A stretch of DNA of 64,000 nucleotides from Pseudomonas entomophila. Lineage in GTDB: Bacteria; Pseudomonadota; Gammaproteobacteria; Pseudomonadales; Pseudomonadaceae. Every line of letters starts with the position of its first letter. Position 1 is the first letter of the stretch. The position numbers and the translations under genes are program-made. The stretch is from positions 1 through 64,000 of the forward strand of contig NZ_JARGCS010000036.1 in the NCBI RefSeq assembly GCF_029193575.1, read 5' to 3'. The notes beneath the pieces are model-generated. The model searched no databases, was not told where the DNA came from, and saw only the letters and a list, made by a program, of their open reading frames with translations. Of the stretch, positions 51,877 through 60,935 are shown one piece after another.

Positions 51877-53124
51877 ATGCGCATACTTTGGACACTGCCC
51901 TACTTGCCCTGGCCCACCACCAGCGGCAGCAAGACCCGGCAATTCCACCTGCTGCGCGAGCTGGCGCGGCACGGCCACCGGATCACCTTGCTGGTGCAAT
52001 CGAAAGTACCGTTGTCCGACCTCGCCCGCCAAGCCCTGGAGCCTTTTCTCGAACGCCTGATCGTCCTGCCCCGACGCCCCGTGCACAGCCCGCTCAACTT
52101 GCTGGCATCGCCGATCATCGACTACCCCATGCGCACCATCATCAACGGCCTGGCACCGTGCCTGCGGCATCGCTTCGAGCAGTTGCTGGACGAACCCTGG
52201 GACGTGATCCAGATCGAGCACAGCTACGCCTTCCAGCCGTTTGAGAAAGCCCTGCAGGCACGCGGCCTGCCCTACATGCTCAGCGAGCACACCCTCGAAT
52301 CGGTGATGGGTGCGGCCTGCCACGACCGCCTGCCGCTGTGGTTGCGGCCGCTCAACGCCTTCGACCGCTGGCGCTATCGCCGTTGGGAGCAGCGTGTGCT
52401 GCGCCAACCCAGCGAGGTGGTGGCGGTCAGTGCCCACGATGCCGAACTGATCAGCCAGATCAGTGGCCGACCGGTGAACGTGGTGGTCAATGGCGTGGAC
52501 TGTGACTACTACCAGGAGGTGCGGCCGGCCCTGCACAGCCAGCGGCTGCTGTTCGTCGGCAACTTCGAATATGGCGCCAACCTGGAAGCCATCGAGTGGG
52601 CACTTGAGGAGATCCTGCCGCAGGTCTGGTTGAGCAACCCCGCGGTGCGCCTGGCCATCGCTGGTCACGCCTTGCCAGCGCACTGGAAACTGCATTGGAA
52701 CGACCCACGCATCGAATGGATCGGCTACCGCCCCGACCTGCGCGAGTTGCAACGGCGCTCGGCGTTGTTCTTCGCGCCGCTGCGCCACGCTGGCGGCTCC
52801 AAAGTGAAGATCCTCGAGGCCATGGCCGCCGGGCTACCGGTGGTGACGACCGGCAAGGGTGTTTCCGGCCTTGCCGTAAACAACGGCGAGCACTACCTGG
52901 GCAGTGACGACGGCGACCACCTGGCACTGCTGCTCACCCAACTGCTCAACCAACCCTGGCGCATGAGCCAGCTGGGCGAAGCCGGGCGCCAACTGGTGCG
53001 CCAGCACCACGACTGGAGCGTGGCCGCCCAACAGCTGGAGAACGTGCACATGCGCCTGACCCAGCTGGCGCCGGCACACCCCGCACCGATAAGCGCGGTG
53101 CTACTGGGGCGTTCAGCCAAGTAG
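51877..53124 (+). CDS. Glycosyltransferase family 4 protein
   Basis: A 415-residue GT-B glycosyltransferase. The N-terminal acceptor domain begins MRILWTLPYLPWPTTSGSKTRQFHLLREL with the Gly-Ser-Lys loop of GT4 enzymes; the C-terminal donor domain has VVVNGVDCDYY, LLFVGNFEYGANLEAIEW and the EX7E-like motif KILEAMAAGLPVVTT. There is no membrane segment. It stands alone rather than in a polysaccharide cluster, so donor and acceptor are unknown. AGGAG precedes the ATG at 51877. Its stop region overlaps the end of moeA by 12 bases. Confidence 0.88.
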   Translation: MRILWTLPYLPWPTTSGSKTRQFHLLRELARHGHRITLLVQSKVPLSDLARQALEPFLERLIVLPRRPVHSPLNLLASPIIDYPMRTIINGLAPCLRHRFEQLLDEPWDVIQIEHSYAFQPFEKALQARGLPYMLSEHTLESVMGAACHDRLPLWLRPLNAFDRWRYRRWEQRVLRQPSEVVAVSAHDAELISQISGRPVNVVVNGVDCDYYQEVRPALHSQRLLFVGNFEYGANLEAIEWALEEILPQVWLSNPAVRLAIAGHALPAHWKLHWNDPRIEWIGYRPDLRELQRRSALFFAPLRHAGGSKVKILEAMAAGLPVVTTGKGVSGLAVNNGEHYLGSDDGDHLALLLTQLLNQPWRMSQLGEAGRQLVRQHHDWSVAAQQLENVHMRLTQLAPAHPAPISAVLLGRSAK

Positions 53125-54330
53125 CTCGCTGAAGGGAATGAACGGCACGCTGTCGCCCTGGCTCACCGTGCAGCCCTCGCGCACCTCCACCAGCCCCTCG
53201 GCCCAGGCCGCGCTGCGCAGCACACCAGAGCTCTGGTTCCTGTAGATGCGCACCCGGCCCTGCTCGATGCGCGCGCGCAGGTACTCGCGGCGATTGCCCG
53301 GCTTGGGCCAATCGAAGCCGGCCGGCACATCGAAGCGCAGCGGCGTGACCTCGGCCACGCCCAGGCGGCGCAGCAGGTAGGGCCGGGCCAGCAAGGCGAA
53401 GGTCACCAGTGTCGACGCCGGGTTGCCGGGCAGGCCAATCACCGGCACACCGCGGAAATGCCCGAAGGTCAGCGGCTTGCCAGGCTTGATCGCCAATTTC
53501 CACAAGGCCAGTTCGCCGGCCTCGCGCAGGGCCATGCCCAGGTAGTCGGCCTCGCCCACCGATACACCGCCGGTGGAGAGGATCAGGTCGACGTCGCCCA
53601 ACTCGGCCAGGCACTGGCGGGTCAACGCCAGGTCGTCAGCCAGGATGCCCGCATCGATCACCTCGCAGCCCATGCGCCGCAACCAGCTGACCAGCAGGCG
53701 GCGGTTGCTGTTGTAGATCTGCCCAGGGCCGAGGGGCAGCCCCGGCTCGACCAGCTCGTCGCCCGTGGACAGCACCGCCACCCGCGCCCGGCGCACCACC
53801 TTCAGGCGGTCATGACCGAGGGTCGCGGCCAGGCCCAGCTCGATCGGGCCCAGTCGCGTGCCGGCGCTCAGCACCTGCTCGCCGGCGCGGGTCTCCTGGC
53901 CCTTGGGGCGTACGTTCTGGTCGACGACCAGGGTTTCGAGCAAGCGCACCCGGCCATCTTCGAGCACCTCGGCGTTTTCCTGCATCTCGACGCAATCGGC
54001 ACCTTCGGGCAGCGGCGCGCCGGTGAAGATCCGCGCACAGGTGCCCGGCTGCAAAGGCGCTGGCGCGTGCCCGGCAAAGACCCGCTGGCTCACCGGCAGC
54101 GGCTCGCCCCGCCAGTCGGCCAGACGCAGGGCATAGCCGTCCATGGCACTGTTCGGCCACGGCGGCAGGTCGAGGGACGCGACCAGGTCCTCGGCGAGAA
54201 TGCGCCCGTCGGCGTCGGCCAGGGCCAGCTCTTCGGCTTCGCTAATCGGCGCCGCTTCGGCCAGCGCCAGCAACCGTTCCAGGGCTTCTTCCACCGGCAT
54301 CAGCGGCCGGCTCGGCACCGCCTCAACCAC
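53113..54330 (-). CDS. moeA: Molybdopterin molybdenumtransferase MoeA
   Basis: Inserts molybdate into adenylylated molybdopterin. It has 405 residues: domain with LPPWPNSAMDGYAL, FTGAPLPEGADCVEMQE, the MoCF fold VLSTGDELVEPG... LILSTGGVSVGEADY and KPGKPLTFG, GLPGNPAS, as in MoeA. The GTG at 54330 overlaps the moaB stop by eight bases; an ATG ten codons later (54300, MPVEEALERLL) is a plausible alternative. It is the second gene of moaB-moeA and its end overlaps the convergent glycosyltransferase gene. Confidence 0.94.
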   Translation of the reverse strand: MVEAVPSRPLMPVEEALERLLALAEAAPISEAEELALADADGRILAEDLVASLDLPPWPNSAMDGYALRLADWRGEPLPVSQRVFAGHAPAPLQPGTCARIFTGAPLPEGADCVEMQENAEVLEDGRVRLLETLVVDQNVRPKGQETRAGEQVLSAGTRLGPIELGLAATLGHDRLKVVRRARVAVLSTGDELVEPGLPLGPGQIYNSNRRLLVSWLRRMGCEVIDAGILADDLALTRQCLAELGDVDLILSTGGVSVGEADYLGMALREAGELALWKLAIKPGKPLTFGHFRGVPVIGLPGNPASTLVTFALLARPYLLRRLGVAEVTPLRFDVPAGFDWPKPGNRREYLRARIEQGRVRIYRNQSSGVLRSAAWAEGLVEVREGCTVSQGDSVPFIPFSELLG

Positions 54331-54862
54331 GGCTTTCGCAGGCCTCGGCCTGCTTCAGGTGTGGCACGAAGTTGCACGGCCGGTGGCGGGCATCCAACTG
54401 CTCGGCGAGGATACCGTCCCAGCCGGTGCGCACGGCATTGGTCGAACCCGGCAGGCAGCACACCAGGGTGCCGTTGGCCAGGCCCGCCAGGGCGCGCGAC
54501 TGTACGGTGGAGGTGCCGATATCAGGCACCGAGATCTGCCGGAACAACTCACCGAAGCCATCGACCTGCTTGTCCAGCAGGCAGACGACCGCCTCAGGGG
54601 TGCTGTCGCGGCCGGTAAAGCCGGTACCACCCGTGACCAGCACCACCTGTACCTGGTCATCGGCGATCCAGGTGGCGACCTGGGCGCGGATCTTGTACAG
54701 GTCGTCCTTGAGCAGCACACGCTCGGCCAGGCGATGGCCAGCAGCGCTGAGGCGGTCGACGAACAGCTGCCCGGAGGTGTCGGTGTCGAAGGTACGGGTG
54801 TCGCTGACCGTCAGCACGGCGATGTTCAGCGGCACGAAGGGGGTATCGGCCTTGGCTTTCAT
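54323..54862 (-). CDS. moaB: Molybdenum cofactor biosynthesis protein MoaB
   Basis: A 179-residue MogA/MoaB-family protein that adenylylates molybdopterin before metal insertion. Conserved motifs are VLTVSDTRTFDTDTSGQ, VLVTGGTGFTGRDSTPEAV and CCLPGSTNAVRTGW. The ATG at 54862 is preceded by GGGAG-like sequence. It is first in an overlapping pair with moeA, which supplies the next step. Other cofactor genes are not in view. Confidence 0.94.
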   Translation of the reverse strand: MKAKADTPFVPLNIAVLTVSDTRTFDTDTSGQLFVDRLSAAGHRLAERVLLKDDLYKIRAQVATWIADDQVQVVLVTGGTGFTGRDSTPEAVVCLLDKQVDGFGELFRQISVPDIGTSTVQSRALAGLANGTLVCCLPGSTNAVRTGWDGILAEQLDARHRPCNFVPHLKQAEACESRG

Positions 54863-55042
54863 GGGAGTCCGTCGCAGGGGGAAGGGATGCCGGCTGTTAT
54901 ATCACAGGGCGGCACCCGCCTGCGGGCGGGGCTTGCCCTTGGTCAATACCAGCGCTTTGCCGCTATGCTGCACTGTGCAAGGAACTTGCGCAGACGCGCT
55001 GCGTCTTAAAGTCATCTAGCACCATCGCACTGGAGAAACACG

Positions 55043-55264
55043 ATGATCCAACGGACCCTTCCCGCCTTCCTGCTTGCCCTGGGCCTGGGCGCCCTCGCCG
55101 GCTGCGCCTCGCCGACCGTCATCACGCTGAACGACGGCCGCGAGATTCAGGCAGTGGACACCCCTTCCTATGACGAAGACTCCGGTTTCTACGAATTCGA
55201 ACAGCTTGACGGCAAGCGCACGCGCATCAACAAAGACCAGATCCGCACCGTGAAAGAGCTCTGA
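55043..55264 (+). CDS. YgdI/YgdR family lipoprotein
   Basis: A 73-residue lipoprotein: signal MIQRTLPAFLLALGLGALAGC with lipobox LAGC, then the SH3-like YgdI/YgdR domain (SPTVITLNDGREIQAVDTPSY, FYEFEQLDGKRTRINKDQIRTV in part). Residue +2 is Ala, which does not signal inner-membrane retention, so outer-membrane sorting through LolCDE is expected. Function unknown. ATG at 55043 follows a GGAG. Confidence 0.88.
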   Translation: MIQRTLPAFLLALGLGALAGCASPTVITLNDGREIQAVDTPSYDEDSGFYEFEQLDGKRTRINKDQIRTVKEL

Positions 55265-55345
55265 TCTGGCGACCGATTTTGGCAAACGCCCTTTTCACAA
55301 CAAGGGCTTGCGTTCAAAAAAGGTATGCAGTAGGATTTTGGAAAT

Positions 55346-55422
55346 CGGAGTGTAGCGCAGCCAGGTAGCGCGTCTCGTTCGGGACGAGAAGGCCGCAGGT
55401 TCGAATCCTGTCTCTCCGACCA
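55346..55422 (+). tRNA. tRNA-Pro (anticodon CGG)
   Basis: A 77-base tRNA with encoded CCA. Acceptor stem CGGAGTG with CTCTCCG (one U-U pair at position 6-67), D-arm GCGC...GCGC, anticodon stem TCTCG/CGAGA with loop TTCGGGA (anticodon CGG at 55380-55382), T-arm GCAGGTTCGAATCCTGT. It reads CCG, a frequent proline codon in this GC-rich genome. A terminator follows at 55431. Confidence 0.97.
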
Positions 55423-55430
55423 AACTCCCC

Positions 55431-55457
55431 AAAAAGCCCGCCTTGCGCGGGCTTTTT
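55431..55457 (+). terminator. Intrinsic terminator after tRNA-Pro
   Basis: AAAAAGCCCGC (55431-55441) pairs with GCGGGCTTTTT (55447-55457) around CTTGC; the T-run is part of the right arm. It lies nine bases after the tRNA. Confidence 0.93.
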
Positions 55458-55524
55458 GTTGTGCCAGGAAAACCCTCATGGGGCAGACCAGCGCCTGCGG
55501 AAGCAAGCATCTTCGTTTGATCAG

Positions 55525-55616
55525 TGCCGGCCTCATCGCGGGGCAAGCCAGCTCCAGGTTCACCGCTCACATGAAGAACGATGGGGCGCCTGCGGGCTCG
55601 CCCCGTGATGCGTCGC
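55525..55616. repeat. Degenerate REP pair
   Basis: A REP-like unit at 55525-55557 (TCATCGCGGGGCAAGCC core) is followed by a diverged inverse copy around 55585-55615 (GGGCTCGCCCCGTGATG). It separates the tRNA terminator from the end of the chemoreceptor gene. Confidence 0.7.
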
Positions 55617-55619
55617 GCG

Positions 55620-57236
55620 TCAGGTACTCAGCCGCGACGTCACCTCGCCCAACTGCCCGGACAACCCATGCAGCCGCTGCCCGGCCTGCTCGGTGTGCTG
55701 CACCGCCTGCTGGTTGGCGGTGGCGATGCGGGTGATCTCCACCAGGTTGCGCGAAATGTCCTCGGCCACGCTGGTCTGCTCCTCCGCCGCCGTGGCGATC
55801 TGCCGGTTCATGTCGCGGATCGCCTCCACCGCCACGGTGATGCGTTGCAGCATCTGCCCAGCCTGCTGCACCTGCTCGGCGCCCTCCTCGCTGCGCTGCT
55901 GGCCACTTTCGATGGCCTTCACGGCCTCCAACGCGCCCTGCTGCACGGCCTCGATGATCTGGTGGATCTCTGCGATCGACGCTGCCGTGCGCTGGGCCAG
56001 GCTGCGCACCTCGTCGGCGACCACCGCGAAGCCACGCCCGGCCTCGCCGGCACGAGCAGCCTCGATGGCGGCGTTGAGCGCCAGCAAGTTGGTTTGCTCG
56101 GCGATGCCACGGATCACTTCCAACACCTTGCCGATGCGCGTGCTGTCGCTCTCAAGGTGGCGGATCACCGCAGCGGTGCCCGCAATCTCGCGGTTGACCA
56201 CACCAATGATGTCGATGGTCTGCTGCATCACCTGCCCGCCAGCCTGGGCGCTGTGGTCGGCCTCGTCCGCCGCCCGCGCCGCCTGGGCCGCATGCCGCGC
56301 CACCTCCTGGGCGGTGGCGGACATCTCGTGCATCGCCGTGGCCACCTGGTCGGTGCGCTGGAACTGGTCGTGGGTGCCAGCCGCCATGTCGCTGGCGATA
56401 TGGCGTAGCTGGCCGCTGGCGCGGTCCAGTTCCTCGGCGTTGTCCTTCAGGCTCCCCACCGTGTCGGCGAGAAAGTCGCGCAAGGTGTTGGCGGCCCGCG
56501 CCAGGCGGCCCAGCTCATCCTGGCGCAGGCTTTCGACCCGCGCCGCGAAGCGCCCCTGGCTGAGTTGAGCGACGTATTCGATCAACTGGCGAATCGGCTC
56601 CACCAGACTGCGATTGACCCGCCACAAACTCAGCAGCCCGACCAACAGCGCCGAGCCGAGCATCACCAGCATGCCCAGCCACACTGTGCGCTCGGCCCCG
56701 GCGCTGATAGCGCTGGCGCGGGTGCTGGCGTCGGCGCGCAGGTGCTCGACTAGCGCGCTCATCTGCTCGCTGGCGACACGATCCACGCCCTTGACTGCCT
56801 GATCGCCCGCCACCGGGTCGCCACCTGCGGCAAGGAACGCCTGCCGGCCCTGCCCATAGGCCTGGCCCAACTGGCGGTGGCTGTCGCGCAATTGCTGCAG
56901 GCGCGCCTTCAACTCGCCGTCGCTACCGTCGATCAACTGCCCGAGTACGTCCTGAACCTGTCGCTCGCGGTCCTGGAACTGCTGCCAGTACTTGTCCAGC
57001 TCGGCCGGCTGGCGCCCCCGCAGCAGCACGTTCTTCCACTCCTGGACCTGCACCTTGAACTGCAGGTTGGCCTCGTCGATGAGTTGTGAGGCACGCAAGG
57101 GGCCATCGACCAGCGCGGCATAGCCCCGCACGCTCGACGACAGGAACTGGAAGCACACCAGGGCGATCAACAGCATCGCCGCCAGACTACCGCCCAGCAG
57201 GGTGAGGATTTGCACACGAAGGGATTTACGCAACAT
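55620..57236 (-). CDS. Methyl-accepting chemotaxis protein
   Basis: A 538-residue chemoreceptor. Start MLRKSLRVQILTLLGGSL with the first transmembrane helix at about 12-34, a helical periplasmic sensor domain (about 35-188) of four-helix-bundle type, a second helix at about 190-210, HAMP (about 212-265), and the cytoplasmic signalling domain with hairpin tip GIAEQTNLLALNAAIEAARAGE (core EQTNLLALNAAIEAARA) and methylation helices rich in Gln/Glu. The ligand cannot be told. The ATG at 57236 is preferred over one 26 codons upstream that would place basic, non-membrane sequence first. No sigma-28 box was found upstream. Confidence 0.92.
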   Translation of the reverse strand: MLRKSLRVQILTLLGGSLAAMLLIALVCFQFLSSSVRGYAALVDGPLRASQLIDEANLQFKVQVQEWKNVLLRGRQPAELDKYWQQFQDRERQVQDVLGQLIDGSDGELKARLQQLRDSHRQLGQAYGQGRQAFLAAGGDPVAGDQAVKGVDRVASEQMSALVEHLRADASTRASAISAGAERTVWLGMLVMLGSALLVGLLSLWRVNRSLVEPIRQLIEYVAQLSQGRFAARVESLRQDELGRLARAANTLRDFLADTVGSLKDNAEELDRASGQLRHIASDMAAGTHDQFQRTDQVATAMHEMSATAQEVARHAAQAARAADEADHSAQAGGQVMQQTIDIIGVVNREIAGTAAVIRHLESDSTRIGKVLEVIRGIAEQTNLLALNAAIEAARAGEAGRGFAVVADEVRSLAQRTAASIAEIHQIIEAVQQGALEAVKAIESGQQRSEEGAEQVQQAGQMLQRITVAVEAIRDMNRQIATAAEEQTSVAEDISRNLVEITRIATANQQAVQHTEQAGQRLHGLSGQLGEVTSRLST

Positions 57237-57317
57237 CGGGAGGTCTCGAACCAGGAGAAGGAAAACGGCACGTACGCGATGCCGTCGTGCAGACATCCAT
57301 GTCCTCGTTCGCAAGCC

Positions 57318-57345
57318 AAAAAAGCTGCCATCGAGAGACGGCAGC
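57318..57345 (-). terminator. Intrinsic terminator of the ABC exporter gene
   Basis: On the minus strand GCTGCC (57345-57340) pairs with GGCAGC (57329-57324), followed by six Ts. It lies about 80 bases past the exporter stop and before the chemoreceptor gene, separating their transcription. Confidence 0.82.
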
Positions 57346-57423
57346 CAGGTCGAGCACTTACAGGCCAGATGATTCCAATAATTCCAGGCAATTGCTATAG
57401 GAATGTTACGGATCCACGACAGG

Positions 57424-59187
57424 CTAGCCCGTGGTGAACTGCAACGCCGCCAGGCGCGCGTACAACGGGCTCTGCTCGATCAATTGGCGATGGGTGCCGA
57501 TCGCCACCAGACGCCCCTTGTCGATTACCGCGATGCGCTCGGCGTGCTGCACGGTCGCCAGGCGGTGGGCGATCACCAAGGTGGTGCGCCCTGCCATCAG
57601 TTGCGGCAGGGCTTGCTGGATCAGGTGCTCGCTTTGCGCATCGAGGGCGCTGGTGGCCTCGTCGAGCAGCAGCACCGGGGCATCGACCAGCAGCGCCCGG
57701 GCAATCGCCAGGCGCTGGCGCTGCCCACCGGACAAGCCAATGCCGCCCTCGCCCAGCAGCGTCTGGTAGCCCTGTGGCAGCTGCTCGATGAATTCATGGG
57801 CATGGGCGCTGCGCGCCGCCGACTCGACCTGGGCCCGGGTCGCCTCGGGGCGGCCATAGCGGATGTTGGCCTCGACCGTACCGCGGAACAGCGCCGGGCT
57901 CTGCGCCACCAAGGCGAACTGGCGACGCAGATCCAGCGGATCGAGCCCGGTGATCGCCTGGCCATCGAGCAGAATCTCGCCGCCCTGAGGGTCGTAGAAG
58001 CGCAGCAGCAGGTCGAACAGCGTCGACTTGCCGGCCCCCGAAGGCCCCACCAGCGCTACCGTCTGCCCTGGCTCGATGACCAAGCTCAGGCCGTCGACAG
58101 CCGCCACCTGCGGGCGCGACGGGTAGGTGAAGCGCACCTCGCGCAGTTCGATACGGCCACTGGCCCTCATGCTTGGCAGCCCAACCGGCTCGCTGGGCGC
58201 AAGGATCGCGCTGCTGGCCGCCAGCAGCTCAGCGATGCGCTCGGCGGCGCCGGCGGCCCGTTGCAGTTCACCAATCACCTCGCTGAGGGTGCCGAAGGCG
58301 CTGCCGACGATCAGGCTGTAGAACACGAACGCTGCCAACTCGCCGCCCGAAATGCGCCCGCCGATCACGTCCATGCCACCGACCCAGAGCATCACCGCGA
58401 CCGCACCGAGCACCAGGACGATCACCAGGGTGATCAACCAGGCGCGCTGGACGATGCGTCGCCGGGCCACGGCGAATGCCGCCTCGACGGTACCGGCGAA
58501 CAGCTCGCGATCACGCGCCTGGTGGTTGTAGGCCTGCACCGTCTTGATCTGCCCCAGGGTCTCGGCCACGTAGCTGCCGACATCGGCCACGCGGTCCTGA
58601 CTTTGCCGCGACAGGCTGCGCACCCGTCGACCGAACAGCAGGATCGGCGCCAGTACCAGAGGCAAGGCCAGCACTACGATGCTGGTGAGCTTGGGGTTGG
58701 TGACGAACAGCAGTACCACCCCGCCAACCACCATCAGCGCGTTGCGCAGGAACATCGACAGCGACGAGCCGATCACCGATTGCAGCAAGGTGGTGTCGGT
58801 GGTCAGCCGCGACTGGATCTCCGAGCTGCGGTTGTCTTCGAAGAAGCCCGGGTGCAGCCCGACCAAGTGGTCGAACACCGCGCGGCGAATGTCAGCCACG
58901 CAGCGCTCGCCGATCCACGACACCAGGTAGAAGCGACTGAAGGTGCCTAGCGCCAGGGCCAGCACCAGCACCATGAATAGGCCGATGGTCTGGTTGAGCT
59001 GGTGCGGCGAGCGGGTCATGAAGCCTTGGTCGACCAGCAGGCGGATGCCCTGGCCCATGGACAGGGTGATACCGGCGGTCACGACCAGCGCCAGCAAGGC
59101 CAGCAGCGCCTGGCGACGATAGGGACGAATGAACTGCCAAGCCAGTCGCAGTGCGCGGCGTTGACGGGAAGAGACCGGTTCGGGCAT
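57424..59187 (-). CDS. ABC exporter (MsbA/LptE-type half-transporter)
   Basis: A 587-residue half-transporter. Six transmembrane helices occupy about residues 25-315, with the coupling region typical of the MsbA/multidrug type (ERCVADIRRAVFDHLVGLHPGFFE, DRVADVGSYVAETL). The ATPase domain has Walker A GPSGAGKSTLFDLLL, signature LSGGQRQRLAIARAL, Walker B VLLLDEATSALD and H-loop VIAHRLATV. It should work as a homodimer exporting a lipid or hydrophobic compound; the substrate is not evident and no partner genes are adjacent. The ATG at 59187 (MPEPVSSRQRRAL) is preferred over a TTG four codons upstream. Confidence 0.9.
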   Translation of the reverse strand: MPEPVSSRQRRALRLAWQFIRPYRRQALLALLALVVTAGITLSMGQGIRLLVDQGFMTRSPHQLNQTIGLFMVLVLALALGTFSRFYLVSWIGERCVADIRRAVFDHLVGLHPGFFEDNRSSEIQSRLTTDTTLLQSVIGSSLSMFLRNALMVVGGVVLLFVTNPKLTSIVVLALPLVLAPILLFGRRVRSLSRQSQDRVADVGSYVAETLGQIKTVQAYNHQARDRELFAGTVEAAFAVARRRIVQRAWLITLVIVLVLGAVAVMLWVGGMDVIGGRISGGELAAFVFYSLIVGSAFGTLSEVIGELQRAAGAAERIAELLAASSAILAPSEPVGLPSMRASGRIELREVRFTYPSRPQVAAVDGLSLVIEPGQTVALVGPSGAGKSTLFDLLLRFYDPQGGEILLDGQAITGLDPLDLRRQFALVAQSPALFRGTVEANIRYGRPEATRAQVESAARSAHAHEFIEQLPQGYQTLLGEGGIGLSGGQRQRLAIARALLVDAPVLLLDEATSALDAQSEHLIQQALPQLMAGRTTLVIAHRLATVQHAERIAVIDKGRLVAIGTHRQLIEQSPLYARLAALQFTTG

Positions 59188-59441
59188 GGGCGCGGCCAAG
59201 TGGCTGGGGGAGCCTGCAGACTACCATTCATCCGTCACCACGGAACTCCGCCACGCCGTCAACCCTCGGAATGCAGACCGGGAAGCGTCGGTTATCGCCT
59301 ATAGCTTTTCGGTCTAACGTGTCACTGGAGCTTTGCCGCGCTTTCTGGTGGACTGTGGCTGTCGCGACGCCGCAGGAGCTGTCACAGGCCAGTCACGGCA
59401 CGGTATTACCCTGAGCTTGCAACCTGAAGAGGAGACAGGAA

Positions 59442-59615
59442 ATGAGCTTGCAACAGAGCAGCGAAACGCCGAAAAACCCGAACCCGCCGCAACCTCAGGT
59501 ATGCGGTTCGATCATCGACGGCAAAGGTCGCGAGATTCCGATCACCGAGCAGATGATCCAGCAGGCGTGCGAAGACCTGGAGAAGAGCCGGGCCGAGCGA
59601 CCGCGCAAGGGCTGA
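59442..59615 (+). CDS. Small protein, PA1571-like, 57 residues
   Basis: The frame MSLQQSSETPKNPNPPQPQV... ends at 59615 and is preceded by GAGGAGACAGGAA, a good ribosome-binding site. The N-terminal 20 residues are Pro/Gln/Ser-rich and flexible; the rest carries CGSIIDGKGREIPITEQMIQ and a terminal helix ending SRAERPRKG. This resembles the small Pseudomonas PA1571 protein family, whose function is unknown. A strong terminator lies 19 bases after the stop, supporting a real single-gene transcript. Confidence 0.75.
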   Translation: MSLQQSSETPKNPNPPQPQVCGSIIDGKGREIPITEQMIQQACEDLEKSRAERPRKG

Positions 59616-59633
59616 GGCCAACGAATTCTTCCG

Positions 59634-59657
59634 ACCCGGCGCTTGCGCCGGGTTTTT
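59634..59657 (+). terminator. Intrinsic terminator after the 57-residue gene
   Basis: ACCCGGCG/CGCCGGGT stem with a CTTG loop followed by TTTTT (59653-59657). Confidence 0.92.
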
Positions 59658-59678
59658 GCATTCTGAGGTGGCTGTCAG

Positions 59679-59711
59679 GGCCCTATCGCGGGGCAAGCCC
59701 GCGATAGGGCC
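59679..59711. repeat. REP element, fused palindrome
   Basis: Perfect 14-base arms (GGCCCTATCGCGGG and complement) around GCAAG, nearly identical to the copy at 29360-29392. It sits between the small gene terminator and the pdxB stop. Confidence 0.88.
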
Positions 59712-59732
59712 GCACGCCATACCACTCGTCCC

Positions 59733-60875
59733 TCAGACCAACACCCCACCCAACGCACTGACCATCTGCGCCAACTGCGGCGACTCGCCATGCAGGTGCA
59801 CGGCCAGCCCCTCGATCTCGCGCCGCGCCGGGTAATGCTTGCGCAGCAGGTCGAAGGCCGCGCGCTGTGCGCTGACATCCTCGCTCAGGCTACGGCGCAA
59901 ATCCGCATCGTCACGGCGCGGGTCATACACCGCACGGCACACGGTGGCCAACGCCCAGGTCGGGTCGGCGCTGGCATCCAGGTCGAGCCGGGCCAGCGCC
60001 GGTGGCGGCAGCAGGTCGGCCAGGCGCACCTGGTCGGCGATGCCCTGCCAGCGGCAGAACGCCTGGTAGATCTGTGCCGTGCCACGCTGCTTGCCATCCA
60101 GGCTGTAGCCGGCGATATGCGGGGTGGCCAGGGTGCACAGGTCAGCCAGGGCCAAATCCACCTGTGGCTCGCCCTCCCAGACGTCCAGCACCGCGTGCAC
60201 ATCGTCGCGCTCGAGCAGCAGCTCGCGCAGGGCGGCGTTGTCCACCACAGGGCCGCGGGCGGCGTTGACCAGCCACGCACCGGCACGCAGACGGGCCAGT
60301 TGCGCCTCGCCGAGCAGGTGCCAGGTCGGGTGCTCGCCACCGCGCTGCAACGGCGTGTGCAGGCTGATCGCGTCGCACTGTTCGAGAATCGTTTCGAGGC
60401 TGACGAAATCCCCCCCTTCGCGGGCTTCGCGCAGCGGGTCGCAGACCAGCACCTTCCAGCCCAGACCATGCAGCACACGCACCAGGCGCCCACCGACCTC
60501 GCCGGCACCGACCACGCCATACACCCGCTTGGCCAGGTCCACGCCATCGAGTTCGGCCAGGGTCAGCAAGCTGCCGAGCACGTAGTCCACCACGCCACGG
60601 GCGTTGCAGCCGGGGGCGCTGCTCCAGTGGATGCCAGCCTGGGCGAAGTGGTCGAGGTCGAGATGGTCGGTGCCGATGGTGCAGGTGCCGACGAAACGCA
60701 CCTGGCTACCGTCGAGCAGTTGCCGATCGACCCGGGTCACCGAGCGCACCAGCAACACGTCGGCGTCCTTGACGCAGGCTGCGTCGATGGCGCGCCCCGG
60801 GTATCGACGGATTTCACCGAAGCCTTCGAAGAAGGCATCGAGCAGCGGGATATTCTCGTCGGCAACTATCAGCAT
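59733..60875 (-). CDS. pdxB: Erythronate-4-phosphate dehydrogenase PdxB
   Basis: Second step of pyridoxal phosphate synthesis, oxidising 4-phosphoerythronate. It has 380 residues. It is a D-2-hydroxyacid dehydrogenase: NAD motif VYGVVGAGEVGGRLV near 120, catalytic Arg in LVNAARGPVVDN, Glu in VLDVWEGEPQ and His in TPHIAGYSLDGKQRGT, plus the C-terminal PdxB dimerisation domain (about 290-380). The start MLIVADENIPLLDAFFEGFG at 60875 is typical. It is followed on the same strand by no other gene; tusA is upstream. Confidence 0.97.
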   Translation of the reverse strand: MLIVADENIPLLDAFFEGFGEIRRYPGRAIDAACVKDADVLLVRSVTRVDRQLLDGSQVRFVGTCTIGTDHLDLDHFAQAGIHWSSAPGCNARGVVDYVLGSLLTLAELDGVDLAKRVYGVVGAGEVGGRLVRVLHGLGWKVLVCDPLREAREGGDFVSLETILEQCDAISLHTPLQRGGEHPTWHLLGEAQLARLRAGAWLVNAARGPVVDNAALRELLLERDDVHAVLDVWEGEPQVDLALADLCTLATPHIAGYSLDGKQRGTAQIYQAFCRWQGIADQVRLADLLPPPALARLDLDASADPTWALATVCRAVYDPRRDDADLRRSLSEDVSAQRAAFDLLRKHYPARREIEGLAVHLHGESPQLAQMVSALGGVLV

Positions 60876-60935
60876 GGCGCTCTCCTGTCAGGGGAACGCA
60901 GTGTAGGCGCTGTGCCGGACGCGATCCAGCCTGGC

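Noticed and set aside
55346..55422. tRNA-Pro as an island attachment site
   Set aside because: No integrase, no repeated tRNA 3' end and no atypical genes follow; flanking genes are ordinary core genes.
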